A stretch of 64,000 nt of DNA from Rahnella sikkimica (GTDB taxonomy: Bacteria > Pseudomonadota > Gammaproteobacteria > Enterobacterales > Enterobacteriaceae): the NCBI RefSeq assembly GCF_002951615.1, contig NZ_CP019062.1:2418001-2482000 (forward strand), written 5' to 3'. Below, in pieces: positions 10,592 through 20,171 of the stretch. The notes beneath the pieces were generated by a model. That model saw only the letters and a list, made by a program, of their open reading frames with translations, had not been told where the DNA came from and did no database searches. The position numbers and the translations under genes are program-made. Position 1 is the first letter of the stretch, and every line of letters starts with the position of its first letter.

Positions 10592-11275
10592 GTGCAATCA
10601 CATAATCCGCAAGAACGTATCGTACTGCGCCAGCTTGGCCTTCAGCCGTATGAACCTGTCTCTCTGGCCATGCACCATTTCACTGAACACAGGAACGCCG
10701 ACTCGCTGGACGAAATCTGGCTGGTTCAGCATTCGCGCGTATTTACTCAGGGTCAGGCAGGGAAAGCAGAGCACGTTTTAATGCCCGGTGATATTCCGGT
10801 CATCCAGAGCGATCGCGGTGGTCAGGTCACCTATCACGGACCCGGCCAGCAGGTGATGTATGTGATGGTCGATTTAAAGCGTAAAAAACTGGGCGTTCGC
10901 CAGTTAGTGACGGCAATCGAACAAACCGTGGTGGACACGCTGGCGCATTTTTCTATCGATGCCTATCCGCGTGCCGATGCGCCAGGTGTTTATGTCGATG
11001 GCAAAAAGATTTGTTCCCTCGGCCTGCGCATTCGTAAAGGCTGTTCGTTGCACGGTCTGGCATTGAATATTGATATGGATTTAGAGCCGTTCCACCGCAT
11101 TAACCCGTGCGGGTATGCTGGTTTGGAAATGACGCAGGCCAGCCTTGAGAAGCCCGGTCTGACCGTCGATCAGGTCATGCCGGTTCTGGTGAAATCATTC
11201 AATCACTGCCTGGATTATCAGCACGTTGATTATCTGCCCTGGCAAATCGAGCGGTACGCGACTTCTGCGCTATAA
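10592..11275 (+). CDS. lipB: Octanoyl-[acyl-carrier-protein]:protein transferase LipB
   Basis: Moves octanoate from acyl carrier protein to the lipoyl domains of 2-oxoacid dehydrogenases and GcvH. LipA then inserts sulfur. Family signatures are [19 protein letters not shown] and the RINPCGYAG segment, which holds the catalytic Cys. The length is 227 residues from GTG 10592; I see no strong ribosome site, and the E. coli gene also has a non-ATG start. A ybeF-type regulator separates it from lipA, as in E. coli. Confidence 0.95.
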   Translation: MQSHNPQERIVLRQLGLQPYEPVSLAMHHFTEHRNADSLDEIWLVQHSRVFTQGQAGKAEHVLMPGDIPVIQSDRGGQVTYHGPGQQVMYVMVDLKRKKLGVRQLVTAIEQTVVDTLAHFSIDAYPRADAPGVYVDGKKICSLGLRIRKGCSLHGLALNIDMDLEPFHRINPCGYAGLEMTQASLEKPGLTVDQVMPVLVKSFNHCLDYQHVDYLPWQIERYATSAL

Positions 11276-11435
11276 TTTCAGTGTTTTACCATCAGACTTA
11301 TCAACGTTTTAGCAGTTTTACTTCGTATTCTGGTTTACTATCACTCACTGAACTTCTTAGCATTTTATCGCTTACGGATAAGCACACTTCCCGGCTCAAT
11401 ACCGGGACAGTCCTTCACACTGCCGGGAAATATTT

Positions 11436-12374
11436 ATGGATGATAAAGATATTAGTGCCAGCCTGAATAAGCTTCGAAACCTTGATCTCAATTTGTTGAC
11501 CGTTTTCGAAGCCGTATATTTGCACAAAGGCATTGTTCACGCCGCCAAAGCGCTGAACCTGACACCGTCTTCGGTGAGTCAGTCCATTCAAAAGTTACGC
11601 AATACATTTCCCGATCCTTTGTTTATCCGCAACGGACAGGGCATCAGCCCGACCGCGTATGCCATTAATTTACATAAGCACATCAGTCAGGGATTGAATG
11701 CAATTCTCACCGGTCTGGACTTCACACACGATAATGACAAATCTCGCGTTCTGACCATCAGCTGCTACCCGTTTGTCGCGTTGCAGACGTTTCCGCTGAT
11801 CCTCAAAGAGCTGATGAAAATTAACAGCAGCTACACGCTGAAACATCTGCCACTCACGGATCCGGAAGATACCCTGATTCAGCATCGTGCCGATTTAGTG
11901 ATTGATACCGGACCGCTTTTCAACAAATCGCTGAAAGGCATCCGGCTGATGTCTGATACGACCGTGTTTGTGTGCCGAAAAAATCATCCGACGCTCAAAA
12001 AAACCATCACACTTGAACAGGCGCTGACCATGCCGCAAACCACGGTGATGACAAACGCCAGTGACCTCAAACGTATACAATTTGAGATCAGTGATTCATT
12101 GCCAGACCGCCCTATTGTGTTCACCAGCTACAACGGGATCAATATTCTCTCGATGGTTTCCAGTACGGACTTGCTGGGTATATTGCCCAAAAGAATGGTC
12201 GAACTTCTGAAGGACAGTTTTCCGGTCGAAATTCTGGAATCTGATATTCCTGCGATATCATTTGATATCACGATGTATTACAACAAAACGGCAAAAAGCG
12301 ATAAAACGCTGAGCATGATCATTGATGCCATCCATCAGGCTTTTTCGCAGGCTGAAACTCTTTCCTCTGACTAA
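11436..12374 (+). CDS. ybeF: LysR-family transcriptional regulator, YbeF type
   Basis: DNA-binding regulator with an N-terminal winged helix (NLDLNLLTVFEAVYLHKGIV, then AAKALNLTPSSVSQSIQKLR) and a periplasmic-binding-protein-like effector domain. It resembles E. coli YbeF in sequence (shared FPDPLFIR and TAYAINLHKHISQGL) and in location between lipB and lipA. The target genes and effector are unknown. The 160-base space before it has no second gene; a 61-codon frame at 11281-11466 overlaps its start and has no support. Confidence 0.88.
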   Translation: MDDKDISASLNKLRNLDLNLLTVFEAVYLHKGIVHAAKALNLTPSSVSQSIQKLRNTFPDPLFIRNGQGISPTAYAINLHKHISQGLNAILTGLDFTHDNDKSRVLTISCYPFVALQTFPLILKELMKINSSYTLKHLPLTDPEDTLIQHRADLVIDTGPLFNKSLKGIRLMSDTTVFVCRKNHPTLKKTITLEQALTMPQTTVMTNASDLKRIQFEISDSLPDRPIVFTSYNGINILSMVSSTDLLGILPKRMVELLKDSFPVEILESDIPAISFDITMYYNKTAKSDKTLSMIIDAIHQAFSQAETLSSD

Positions 12375-12682
12375 AACGCAGAGGCTGAAAAAATATTTAC
12401 ACACCATTAACACCAAAAGAAGAGAACATTGAAGTGGCTTAAAAGGTTATGTTTATCAAAAAATTAACCGATAAATCGGGATGTTTTTTAAAGAAAAAAG
12501 TCACCATCAGGTTAAAAAAATGCAGCATTTAGCACTTCAGGTCATGTGTAAGGGCTGAATCCGGTGATGCTTCAATGATATAATTTCCGCATTATTTCTA
12601 CTTTTTTTGATGAATCAGCCAGTTCATTGAATGTCCTGAAAAAACTCGAGTTACGAGAGACGAACCTGGAAGCTGCTAGATT
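12375..12682 (+). promoter_or_regulatory. Intergenic region with lipA promoter
   Basis: AT-rich spacer of about 308 bases. A perfect -10 hexamer TATAAT lies at 12579-12584, about 100 bases before the lipA ATG. The -35 at 17-bp spacing (TGAATC, 12556-12561) is weak. Upstream are several A/T tracts and a short hairpin near 12468-12480 followed by Ts, which could end the ybeF transcript. I see no other gene. Confidence 0.55.
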
Positions 12683-13648
12683 ATGAGTAAACCGATTCAG
12701 ATGGAACGCGGCGTCAAATACCGCGATGCAGATAAGATGGCGTTAATCCCGGTGAAAACCGTGGTCAGTGACCGGCAGGAAATGTTACGTAAGCCGGCTT
12801 GGATGAAAATCAAACTGCCTGCGGACTCAACGAAAATTCAGGGCATTAAATCCGCACTGCGCAAAAATGGCCTTCACTCCGTTTGTGAAGAAGCCGCATG
12901 CCCGAACCTTTCAGAGTGCTTTAACCACGGCACCGCGACCTTCATGATCCTCGGCGCAATTTGTACCCGTCGCTGCCCGTTCTGCGATGTTGCCCACGGC
13001 CGCCCGACGGCGCCGGACGCCAACGAGCCGGAAAAACTGGGTCAGACGATTGCCGATATGGGTCTGCGTTATGTCGTGATCACCTCGGTTGACCGCGATG
13101 ATTTACGTGACGGCGGCGCACAGCACTTTGCCGACTGTATCACGGCGATCCGCGCTAAAAACCCGACGATCAAAATCGAGACGCTGGTGCCTGATTTCCG
13201 TGGACGTATGGATCGCGCGCTGGAAATTCTTAACGCCAGCCCGCCGGACGTGTTTAACCATAACCTGGAAAACGTGCCGCGTGTTTACCGTCAGGTTCGT
13301 CCGGGCGCTAACTACGAGTGGTCCCTGACGTTGCTGCAACGCTTTAAAGAAGCGCATCCGGAAATCCCAACCAAATCAGGCCTGATGGTCGGTCTGGGTG
13401 AGACAAACGAAGAAATCATTGAAGTGATGCGCGACCTGCGTCGTCACGGCGTCACTATGCTGACGCTGGGCCAGTATCTGCAGCCAAGCCGTCACCACTT
13501 GCCGGTGCAGCGTTACGTCAGCCCGGAAGAGTTCGATCAGATGAAAGAAGCCGCAATGGAAATGGGCTTCACGCATGCTGCCTGTGGTCCGTTCGTGCGT
13601 TCTTCTTATCACGCCGATCTGCAAGCCAAAGGGCTGGAAGTTAAGTAA
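12683..13648 (+). CDS. lipA: Lipoyl synthase (radical SAM)
   Basis: Inserts two sulfur atoms into protein-bound octanoyl groups to make the lipoyl cofactor. It holds both iron-sulfur cluster motifs: the auxiliary-cluster Cys set ([12 protein letters not shown]) and the radical-SAM CxxxCxxC (CTRRCPFC). The conserved C-terminal RSSYHAD supplies the serine ligand of the auxiliary cluster. The 321 residues match E. coli LipA. A strong bidirectional terminator lies between it and the convergent tatE. Confidence 0.97.
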   Translation: MSKPIQMERGVKYRDADKMALIPVKTVVSDRQEMLRKPAWMKIKLPADSTKIQGIKSALRKNGLHSVCEEAACPNLSECFNHGTATFMILGAICTRRCPFCDVAHGRPTAPDANEPEKLGQTIADMGLRYVVITSVDRDDLRDGGAQHFADCITAIRAKNPTIKIETLVPDFRGRMDRALEILNASPPDVFNHNLENVPRVYRQVRPGANYEWSLTLLQRFKEAHPEIPTKSGLMVGLGETNEEIIEVMRDLRRHGVTMLTLGQYLQPSRHHLPVQRYVSPEEFDQMKEAAMEMGFTHAACGPFVRSSYHADLQAKGLEVK

Positions 13649-13677
13649 TATCTGGTTACGTATTGATACCAAAACGC

Positions 13678-13709
13678 AAAAAAGGTTGTTCGCAAGAACA
13701 ACCTTTTTT
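13678..13709. terminator. Bidirectional terminator between lipA and tatE
   Basis: Fourteen-base perfect inverted repeat, AAAAAAGGTTGTTC (13678-13691) and its complement at 13696-13709, around a GCAA loop. It has T-tracts on both strands, so it can serve both convergent genes. Confidence 0.92.
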
Positions 13710-13751
13710 AATGCATGAAGTTAAGAACCGGAATTTATTCTGGAAAAAAAC

Positions 13752-13955
13752 TCAGTCTTTGTGTTCTACACGTTCGGCTGGTTTTTCTTCGGCAGTGGTT
13801 TTTTCGGCTGGAGTTTGATCATCACTCATGGCTTTTTTGAATCCACGCAGCGCAGCGCCCAGGTCGCCGCCCAGAGAACGCAGTTTGCTGGTACCGAACA
13901 ACAGAACGATCAGCACGCCGACCACCAACAGTTTAGTAATACTTAGACCTTCCAT
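13752..13955 (-). CDS. tatE: Sec-independent translocase subunit TatE
   Basis: TatA-family protein of the twin-arginine export pathway, which moves folded proteins across the inner membrane. The 67 residues start [21 protein letters not shown], a single membrane segment. The conserved amphipathic helix [24 protein letters not shown] and an acidic/basic tail follow. An upstream in-frame extension of 17 residues is not family-like, so the internal ATG at 13955 is chosen. It occupies the position it has in E. coli, next to lipA. Confidence 0.94.
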   Translation of the reverse strand: MEGLSITKLLVVGVLIVLLFGTSKLRSLGGDLGAALRGFKKAMSDDQTPAEKTTAEEKPAERVEHKD

Positions 13956-14213
13956 ACATACCTTCTTTACACTGAGCGCTGAAATACAGCAGTGATGTTT
14001 TGCCATTATTAACGGCCATTCGCGACGTTAATACAACCCGAATATGTAACAGAACGGATCCAGAACTGTGCGCATTGTGACCAGACTAAGCTATTATGAG
14101 CCTGAATGGCACGCTCATAAAGTATTTCAGTTTTTAAAATCTGTAAAACACCTTCAAATTTGATTTGGACCTGATTTATTAGCCCGGGTTAACTGACCCT
14201 GTAATGAGAAACG

Positions 14214-15278
14214 ATGCCGAAAAAGCTTCATACGACTCTGGTTAACGATACTCATCATTCCGGAATGCGTTTTGCCAAAAGGACTTATTTGCCGCGCATT
14301 GTCGGGCTGGGCACGGGCAGTTTTTGTGTCGGTTCGGTGATAATTGAACATTCAACGCCGATCTGGCTCTGGGCCTTACTGTTTTTAAACGGTTTTATCT
14401 GGCCGCATATTGCCTACTGGAAAGCGAAGCGCTCAGCGACACCGTTTATCAGTGAGATTCATAACCTGCAGGCCGACGCCATTTTCGGTGGAATATGGAT
14501 TGCGGTAATGGGTTTCAACGCCCTGCCCTCCGCCACTATTTTTGCCATGATGGGGATGAATAATATCTCGGCGGGCGGTCAGCGGTTATTCTTCCGGTGC
14601 GTCATTGCACAAATCACCGTTGCCATTTCGCTGCTGTTAATCGCAGATATACCTTTCAGACCGGAGACGACACCGCTCCAGCTCTATCTTTGCCTGCCGA
14701 TGATCATGATTTACCCGATACTTCTCGGTAACGTCACCTACCGCACCTCGCGAAAACTGGCCGAACATAAACAGGCCATCATGCAAATTAGCGTGCGCGA
14801 CGGACTGACCGGGTTGTACAACCGACGTCACTGGGAATCGTTGCTCAATACCGAACTGGAAAGTTTCCGCCGCTACCGGCATAAAACCACGCTGGTGCTG
14901 ATCGACATCGACCACTTTAAGGCTATTAACGACAATTACGGTCACAGCATCGGCGATCAGGCCATTATTCTGCTGGCGCAGGAATTACAACACACCCTGC
15001 GCGCGGCCGATATTATTGGCCGCTATGGGGGTGATGAGTTCGCGGCAATTTTACCGCACAGCACTGAGCTACAGGCCCGGCGTGCGATAGAACGTTTGCA
15101 AAGCCGTCTGGATAACAGCCTGTTTCCGCAGCATCCTGACCTGAAAATCCATATCAGCGCAGGCATTGCCGAATGCGATGACGTTCAGGAAACCGCGACA
15201 CACTGGCTGAATGCCGCCGATCATGCATTGTATGAAGCCAAAAAAAACGGGCGAAACCGGGTGGAAACGGCAAATTAA
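14214..15278 (+). CDS. Diguanylate cyclase with MASE2 membrane domain
   Basis: Makes cyclic-di-GMP from two GTP, a signal promoting biofilm and suppressing motility. The N-terminal ~170 residues form a MASE2 domain with several membrane segments (YLPRIVGLGTGSF, LNGFIWPHIAYW). The GGDEF domain runs from about 185 to the end and has an intact GRYGGDEF active site. RxxD (RAAD), the inhibitory I-site, precedes it by the usual five residues, so product inhibition is expected. It resembles E. coli DgcC (AdrA) in layout and sequence, though orthology is not proved. It lies between tatE and the ABC transporter operon, convergent with the latter. Confidence 0.9.
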   Translation: MPKKLHTTLVNDTHHSGMRFAKRTYLPRIVGLGTGSFCVGSVIIEHSTPIWLWALLFLNGFIWPHIAYWKAKRSATPFISEIHNLQADAIFGGIWIAVMGFNALPSATIFAMMGMNNISAGGQRLFFRCVIAQITVAISLLLIADIPFRPETTPLQLYLCLPMIMIYPILLGNVTYRTSRKLAEHKQAIMQISVRDGLTGLYNRRHWESLLNTELESFRRYRHKTTLVLIDIDHFKAINDNYGHSIGDQAIILLAQELQHTLRAADIIGRYGGDEFAAILPHSTELQARRAIERLQSRLDNSLFPQHPDLKIHISAGIAECDDVQETATHWLNAADHALYEAKKNGRNRVETAN

Positions 15279-15327
15279 CTTTGCAGAGTTCCCGGTTTCA
15301 GCCCGTGCTACTTTCCCGCTATCAACG

Positions 15328-16125
15328 TCAGATAAAGCGGCTGAGGAACGCCTGCGTACGCGGATGCTGCGGATTGACCAAGACTTCATCCGCCGCGCCC
15401 TGCTCGACAACATAACCGCGATCCATAAAGACCACCCGGTCCGCCGCCTCTTTCGCAAAGCCAATCTCATGCGTAACCACAATCATGGTCAGCCCTTGCT
15501 GCGCCAGATCACGCATTGTCGCCAGCACTTCCCCCACCAGTTCAGGGTCGAGCGCCGACGTCGGCTCATCAAACAACATCAGTTTCGGTTTCACAGCCAG
15601 CGCACGGGCAATCGCCACACGCTGCTGCTGACCACCGGAAAGATGGCGCGGATACGCATCGGCCTTGTCGCTAAGCCCGACTTTTTGTAACAACTCGCGG
15701 GCATATTTTTCGGCTTCTTGTCTGCTTTCCTTATGCACACCGACCGGCGCTTCAATAATATTTTGCAGCACGGTCATGTGGGGATACAGATTAAATTGCT
15801 GAAAAACCATCCCGATATCGCGACGCTGACGCGCAATCGCCCGTTCGGACAATTTATGCAGCCTTTCACCGCGCAGCTCATAACCGATTTGCTCACCGCC
15901 CACCATGATGGAGCCACGGTCGATATCTTCCAGATGGTTAATACAGCGCAGAAACGTTGATTTCCCTGATCCGGAAGGCCCCAAGATCACCACGACTTCG
16001 CTGGGTTTTACATCCAGATCAATGCCTTTCAGCACTTCGTTATCGCCATAGCTTTTATGCACGTTGCGGGCAACAACAAGAGATGCCACTTCGGATGACT
16101 GTGCGTCGGCAGAAAGTTGACTCAT
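15328..16125 (-). CDS. Polar amino-acid type ABC transporter, ATP-binding protein
   Basis: Energises uptake with the permease and binding protein encoded just upstream. Walker A is GPSGSGKST, the signature is LSGGQQQR, Walker B is LMLFDEP, and the H-loop is VVTHEIGFA; all are intact. The 265 residues are typical of the GlnQ/HisP family. The start overlaps the permease stop by four bases, so the three transporter genes are one operon. The substrate cannot be told from sequence. Confidence 0.92.
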   Translation of the reverse strand: MSQLSADAQSSEVASLVVARNVHKSYGDNEVLKGIDLDVKPSEVVVILGPSGSGKSTFLRCINHLEDIDRGSIMVGGEQIGYELRGERLHKLSERAIARQRRDIGMVFQQFNLYPHMTVLQNIIEAPVGVHKESRQEAEKYARELLQKVGLSDKADAYPRHLSGGQQQRVAIARALAVKPKLMLFDEPTSALDPELVGEVLATMRDLAQQGLTMIVVTHEIGFAKEAADRVVFMDRGYVVEQGAADEVLVNPQHPRTQAFLSRFI

Positions 16126-17105
16126 AAGTCCTCCTTGCGGGCCAGGCCCGGCGGGTTCATAACAGGGACAGCTTTCTCTTCTGCATTCCCGAGACGGCGT
16201 TTAGCACTCGCCACCGTCCGGCGTGTACCGCGGGAATAATAGCGTTCAATCGCCGACTGCCCGAGGTTCAGTACTGACGTAATCAGCAGATACCAGACCA
16301 CCGCCACCATCAGCATCGGCACCACTTCAAAGGTGCGGTTATAAATGGTTTGTACGGAATACAGCAAATCCCCCATGGCAATAACGCTGACCAGCGATGT
16401 GGCTTTGATCATGCTGATCAGCTGATTACCGGTTGGCGGGATAATCGAACGCATCGCCTGCGGAATAATGATCCGTCGCAGCGCGCGTCCACGACTCATC
16501 CCGAAGGCCTGCGCCGTTTCAGCCTGACCGTTATCAACCGACAGCAAACCGGCACGAATGATTTCCGCCATATAAGCCGCTTCATTGAGCGCCAGCCCCG
16601 CAATCGCAGCGGTCAGCGGCGTGATCAGATCATTGGTATTCCAGCTCATGTACTCCGGGCCAAACGGGATCCCTAAAACCACGCGGGGGAATAACGTCGA
16701 CATGTTGTACCAGAATAAAAGCTGCACCAGCAGCGGCGTGCCTCGGAAAAACCAGATGTATAATCCGGCCAGTTTGCGCAGCAACAGGCTGTCAGACAAA
16801 CGGGCGATCGCCAGCATCAGGCCAATAAACACCCCGAGCAACATCGACACCACGGTAAGGCCGAGCGTCACGCCCAGGCCTTTGATGATCGTCGCTTCCG
16901 TAAACCATTGCGCGACCACATGCCATTCGAAATTCGGGTTATGCGAAACGGCCCAAATCACATCTGCGGCAATCAGCAGCACAACAATCCACGAAATCCA
17001 GCGGCCAATGTTGCGTGGCGCGTGGGAGAACTCAACGTTACGTCGTGGATCCTGCGTATAGTCGTCCTTGACTGCCGGCTTTGAACTATACGTTTTATCA
17101 GTCAT
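16122..17105 (-). CDS. Polar amino-acid type ABC transporter, permease
   Basis: Inner-membrane channel of the transporter. An N-terminal hydrophilic region of about 35 residues precedes the first membrane segment. The binding-protein-dependent permease core is recognisable (FFRGTPLLVQLLFWY, then the EAA-type loop EIIRAGLLSVDNGQAETAQA). One permease gene is present, so a homodimer is likely. The C-terminal tail is basic and longer than usual. It overlaps both its neighbours by four bases. Confidence 0.92.
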   Translation of the reverse strand: MTDKTYSSKPAVKDDYTQDPRRNVEFSHAPRNIGRWISWIVVLLIAADVIWAVSHNPNFEWHVVAQWFTEATIIKGLGVTLGLTVVSMLLGVFIGLMLAIARLSDSLLLRKLAGLYIWFFRGTPLLVQLLFWYNMSTLFPRVVLGIPFGPEYMSWNTNDLITPLTAAIAGLALNEAAYMAEIIRAGLLSVDNGQAETAQAFGMSRGRALRRIIIPQAMRSIIPPTGNQLISMIKATSLVSVIAMGDLLYSVQTIYNRTFEVVPMLMVAVVWYLLITSVLNLGQSAIERYYSRGTRRTVASAKRRLGNAEEKAVPVMNPPGLARKEDL

Positions 17106-18010
17106 TTAGGTTGTGCCTTTGCCAGATTGATCCCCGGTGCCGGGATCATGTTGCCTTCCAGACCCCATTTTTTCATGATGATGGCGTAAGTCCCGTTATC
17201 GAACAGTTTCTGATATCCCGCCAGAATCGCGTCACGCACAGGAGAATCCTTTGCGACCACCGTTCCCTGGAAAATATCGCCAAAACCGTTGGATTTGCCG
17301 GTGCCGGTCAGTTCCAGCTGGCCATTCGCTTTTTCAACGAAATAGGTCAACGGTGCCTGAGAGGAGAAGAAAGCGTCTGAACGGTTGGAACGCACGGCAA
17401 GAATGGAGGTGGGCTGGTCAGAGAAAGATTGCACGGTAACCGCCGTTTTGCCGTCTTTCACGCATACGTCAGACTGCTTGCGGATCACCTGTTCAGCAGA
17501 ACCGCCCGCCATGACGGCGATACGTTTACCGCAGGTATCGTCCAGAGAATTGATGTTTTCCGGATTGCCTTTACGCACGCCGAACACAACGTACTCTTTC
17601 ACAAAATCAATAAAATCATTCTTAGCCTGACGATCCGGGTAATCGCCAATCGGGCCGATGCCCATCTGATAACGCCCTGCCGCCATTCCGCTCAGGATGC
17701 CGGATAAGCCGCTCACGGAAGCGTGCTCAATTTTCACGCCCAGCACTTCTGCCAGCGCATGCGCCAGATCAGCACTCGCGCCGTCCAGACCATTCGATCC
17801 GGTCACGATTTCATAAGGAGGAAACGAGCCGTTGTTCACAGAGGTCATCACACCGGATTTTTGAATATCCGCCGGTAATTTGGCGTGAATTGCCGGATCC
17901 ATCGTCTGAGTCGGGATCGCTACCGTTTCAGCAGCCAAGGCATTCATGGACGTTACGGAAAGTAATGCAGCGGTCAGCACAGCAGCCTGACGTAGTTGTT
18001 TTGCCATCAT
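17102..18010 (-). CDS. Polar amino-acid type ABC transporter, substrate-binding protein
   Basis: Periplasmic receptor with a cleavable signal peptide (MMAKQLRQ to MNALA-AE) and a type II binding-protein fold of family SBP_bac_3 (GSFPPYEIVTGSNGLDGASADLAHALAEVLG in the first lobe). The 302 residues include two Cys in the second lobe that could form a disulfide. GAGGAATAAG precedes the start; ATG 18007 is an alternative to ATG 18010. The ligand is unknown. The neighbouring amidase suggests an amide or amino-acid-like compound, which is inference. Confidence 0.9.
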   Translation of the reverse strand: MMAKQLRQAAVLTAALLSVTSMNALAAETVAIPTQTMDPAIHAKLPADIQKSGVMTSVNNGSFPPYEIVTGSNGLDGASADLAHALAEVLGVKIEHASVSGLSGILSGMAAGRYQMGIGPIGDYPDRQAKNDFIDFVKEYVVFGVRKGNPENINSLDDTCGKRIAVMAGGSAEQVIRKQSDVCVKDGKTAVTVQSFSDQPTSILAVRSNRSDAFFSSQAPLTYFVEKANGQLELTGTGKSNGFGDIFQGTVVAKDSPVRDAILAGYQKLFDNGTYAIIMKKWGLEGNMIPAPGINLAKAQPK

Positions 18011-18190
18011 TCTCTTATTCCTCTGTGTAAAAAGTCGGTCTGTGAGTTTATGAATGTTGTGTATTTATAATTAAACCTTCCCTGGCCTGAATCTTATTTA
18101 CGTCTTTTTAAAACGAGTTCCCTGGTGAGGCGCTCGGTACTGCTTTATTCACCGGACGGTGCAGCCGTTGAGGACCGGCTGCGGTCAGGT
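18011..18190. other. Spacer between amidase gene and ABC operon
   Basis: About 180 bases. It holds a hairpin just after the amidase stop (GCAGCCG at 18161-18167 with CGGCTGC at 18176-18182) but no T-tract on the minus strand. An AT-rich segment around 18060-18080 could carry a promoter for the ABC operon, though I cannot name clear hexamers. Confidence 0.45.
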
Positions 18191-18985
18191 TCAGTCATTG
18201 CGCAGTTGCGGCAAACCGAAGCGGCGGTTCGCCAGCACAGGCAATACTTTACGGGCATGTGCCAGACGATCTTTGTCCAGCTCAGCAAAAAACAGCGCAG
18301 GGGCTTCTGCCGCACGGGCAATCGCCACGCCGAGCGGATCAACCACCATACTGTTACCGATATTACGTTCGCCGCATTCGCCGACGGCGACCATATACGT
18401 GGTGTTTTCCAGCGCACGGGCGGTAACCAGCACTTCCCAATGCATTTCTTTCAGCGGGCCTTTGACCCACGCAGCCGGCAAGACCAGCACGTCTGCGCCA
18501 TCAAGCACCAGACGACGCGCCAGCTCAGGGAATCGCACGTCATAACAGGTCATCAGGCCGACATTAAAACCGGCAACCTCAACCAGGGGCGGCACATCGC
18601 TGCCCGGCGTGACGTTTTTGGATTCCTGCGAAGAGAATGCGTCATAAAGATGCAGCTTACGGTATTCTGAAATGATTTCACCATTTCTGATAGAAATCAG
18701 CACGTTAAATGCACGACCATCCGGTGCAGGCGTGTGAACGCTCATCATTGTCGTCATCTGATTCCCGCGGCTAGCAGCGACAAGCTGGCTGACAAACGGA
18801 CCATCCAGCGGTTGTGCGGCTTTCAGAACCAAATCCGGATCGGTGATGTCACGCGCCAGAATACCTTCCGGCAGCACCAGTAAATCCGCGCCCTCTTCCA
18901 GAGATTTCGCCATCAGAGAAAGGCAGGTTTCAACGTTGGCTTCCCATTCGCGGGAAACGGCAAACTGACCTAATGCAACTTTCAT
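18191..18985 (-). CDS. ybeM: Carbon-nitrogen hydrolase (Nit-type amidase, YbeM family)
   Basis: Nitrilase-superfamily amidase. The Glu-Lys-Cys catalytic triad is visible in VLPEGIL, KLHLYDAF and TCYDVRFPE. It resembles E. coli YbeM along its length and sits in the same general tatE-crcB interval. E. coli YbeM and mammalian Nit1 hydrolyse deaminated glutathione, a metabolite-repair role. Here the gene follows the decarboxylase-like gene after 13 bases and precedes an ABC transporter, so a catabolic role is also possible. The gene symbol is by resemblance and location. Confidence 0.85.
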   Translation of the reverse strand: MKVALGQFAVSREWEANVETCLSLMAKSLEEGADLLVLPEGILARDITDPDLVLKAAQPLDGPFVSQLVAASRGNQMTTMMSVHTPAPDGRAFNVLISIRNGEIISEYRKLHLYDAFSSQESKNVTPGSDVPPLVEVAGFNVGLMTCYDVRFPELARRLVLDGADVLVLPAAWVKGPLKEMHWEVLVTARALENTTYMVAVGECGERNIGNSMVVDPLGVAIARAAEAPALFFAELDKDRLAHARKVLPVLANRRFGLPQLRND

Positions 18986-18998
18986 TTTTACTCTCCCG

Positions 18999-19961
18999 TC
19001 ACTTTAGTGTGGCGAACTGAGGGAACAAATCAGCCGGTGTGAGGCGCTGCGCCGTCAGCTTCTGGGTATGCAATTCACGGGCAAAATCGTCGATCATTTT
19101 CTCATTGGCGGCGAAACCGTTTGCATTCCAGTCCGATGGCAAATCAACCACCGTGCGACGCAGGTCATCCAGCAGCCACGGTGTGGTATCGGCATATTTC
19201 GCGCGTTTATCCATCCAAATTTCATAGGAACGGTCAATAATTTCACTCAGCGCCTGCGGCAGCCATGGATGCTCTTCGGCCAGCGAAGGTTTAATTGCCA
19301 GCAAATGAATGCCGGGGATGTAACCCACGCGGTTGAAATAGGCCAGTTCTGCCGCACGGAAATCAGGCTGGAACTGCCGGAAACCGGAATCAGGCTTGAA
19401 GAAACCGTCAGGCATGAATGGCGTGAATACGGCGTCCAGCCAGCCTTCCTGCAAGAGTTCCATCATCGGACGTTCTTCCGGCACCGCTTCAATGCGCCCT
19501 TCGCGGCCAAAACCGGCCAGTCGATCCACAATCGGATGCGATGCAGTCAGGCGGCCAACGTACCAGTTTGCGTCTTCGATACCGACGCCTTCGAGAGCCA
19601 GCAGCGTGCGGGTCCAGGTGTTGCCGGAATCCTGCCAGCCGGTCAGGCCGATACGCTTGCCCGCCAGCTGAGAAAGTTCGGTCAGCGGGCTGTCCTCACG
19701 GGTGATGATGCAGCGCTGACGGAAGCCGCGCATCAGGAAATGTGGGATCGCCAGCAGATCGGATTCCCCGCGAGCCCGCCCCTGCGCATAACGGCTGAAA
19801 GAGACTTCACCCGCATCATATTTGTCGCTGGTCGCCAGGTTATCCACCAGCGTTCCCACGCGATCTATCTCGAGAGTAAACCCTTCAGGTTTAAGGTCAC
19901 CCAACGCCAGCGGCGTAAAATAATCCCAGTCACGAACAGCCAGCCTGATGGTAATCGTCAC
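18999..19961 (-). CDS. 4,5-dihydroxyphthalate decarboxylase-like protein
   Basis: A 320-residue protein of the periplasmic-binding-protein fold without a signal peptide. It resembles the 4,5-dihydroxyphthalate decarboxylase/ABC-binding-like family, with segments such as DAGEVSFSRYAQG and LAGKRIGLTGWQDSGNTWTR. Many such proteins are annotated as decarboxylases without proof. I choose GTG 19961, preceded at six bases by AAGGGG; longer in-frame starts upstream (to 20063) lack a ribosome site and add unconserved residues. It is first in a likely two-gene unit with the amidase and divergent from the MocR gene. Confidence 0.72.
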   Translation of the reverse strand: MTITIRLAVRDWDYFTPLALGDLKPEGFTLEIDRVGTLVDNLATSDKYDAGEVSFSRYAQGRARGESDLLAIPHFLMRGFRQRCIITREDSPLTELSQLAGKRIGLTGWQDSGNTWTRTLLALEGVGIEDANWYVGRLTASHPIVDRLAGFGREGRIEAVPEERPMMELLQEGWLDAVFTPFMPDGFFKPDSGFRQFQPDFRAAELAYFNRVGYIPGIHLLAIKPSLAEEHPWLPQALSEIIDRSYEIWMDKRAKYADTTPWLLDDLRRTVVDLPSDWNANGFAANEKMIDDFARELHTQKLTAQRLTPADLFPQFATLK

Positions 19962-20171
19962 ATCTATCCCCTTAAGTGTCAGCATGGTTGATATGCAGAA
20001 AGACAACTGTGCGTTCACAAACCTTATCCCAAACGCACCAAATTCTTTTACGAAGGAGATCATGCTCAGCGTAATGTGATTATTTTATCGCCTCCGTTGG
20101 CTAAGTTTGATACTAATGGCATAAATTAATATGTACAATAGAATCTTTGTTACTGAACAAAAGGCGAAAAC
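19962..20171. promoter_or_regulatory. Divergent control region, decarboxylase-like gene / MocR
   Basis: This 210-base AT-rich spacer must hold promoters in both directions. On the plus strand TACAAT at 20134-20139 is a fair -10 for the MocR gene. I see no exact operator, but MocR proteins often bind direct repeats in such divergent spacers. Confidence 0.45.

Noticed and set aside
11281..11466. 61-codon plus-strand frame before the ybeF-type gene
   Set aside because: Overlaps the start of the regulator out of frame, has no ribosome site and no recognisable sequence.
12449..12532. 27-codon Lys-rich frame in the lipA upstream region
   Set aside because: Poor start context, AT-rich sequence by chance, no terminator of its own.
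19068..19991. 307-codon plus-strand frame opposite the decarboxylase-like gene
   Set aside because: Composition is that of an antisense shadow; the minus strand encodes a recognised family.
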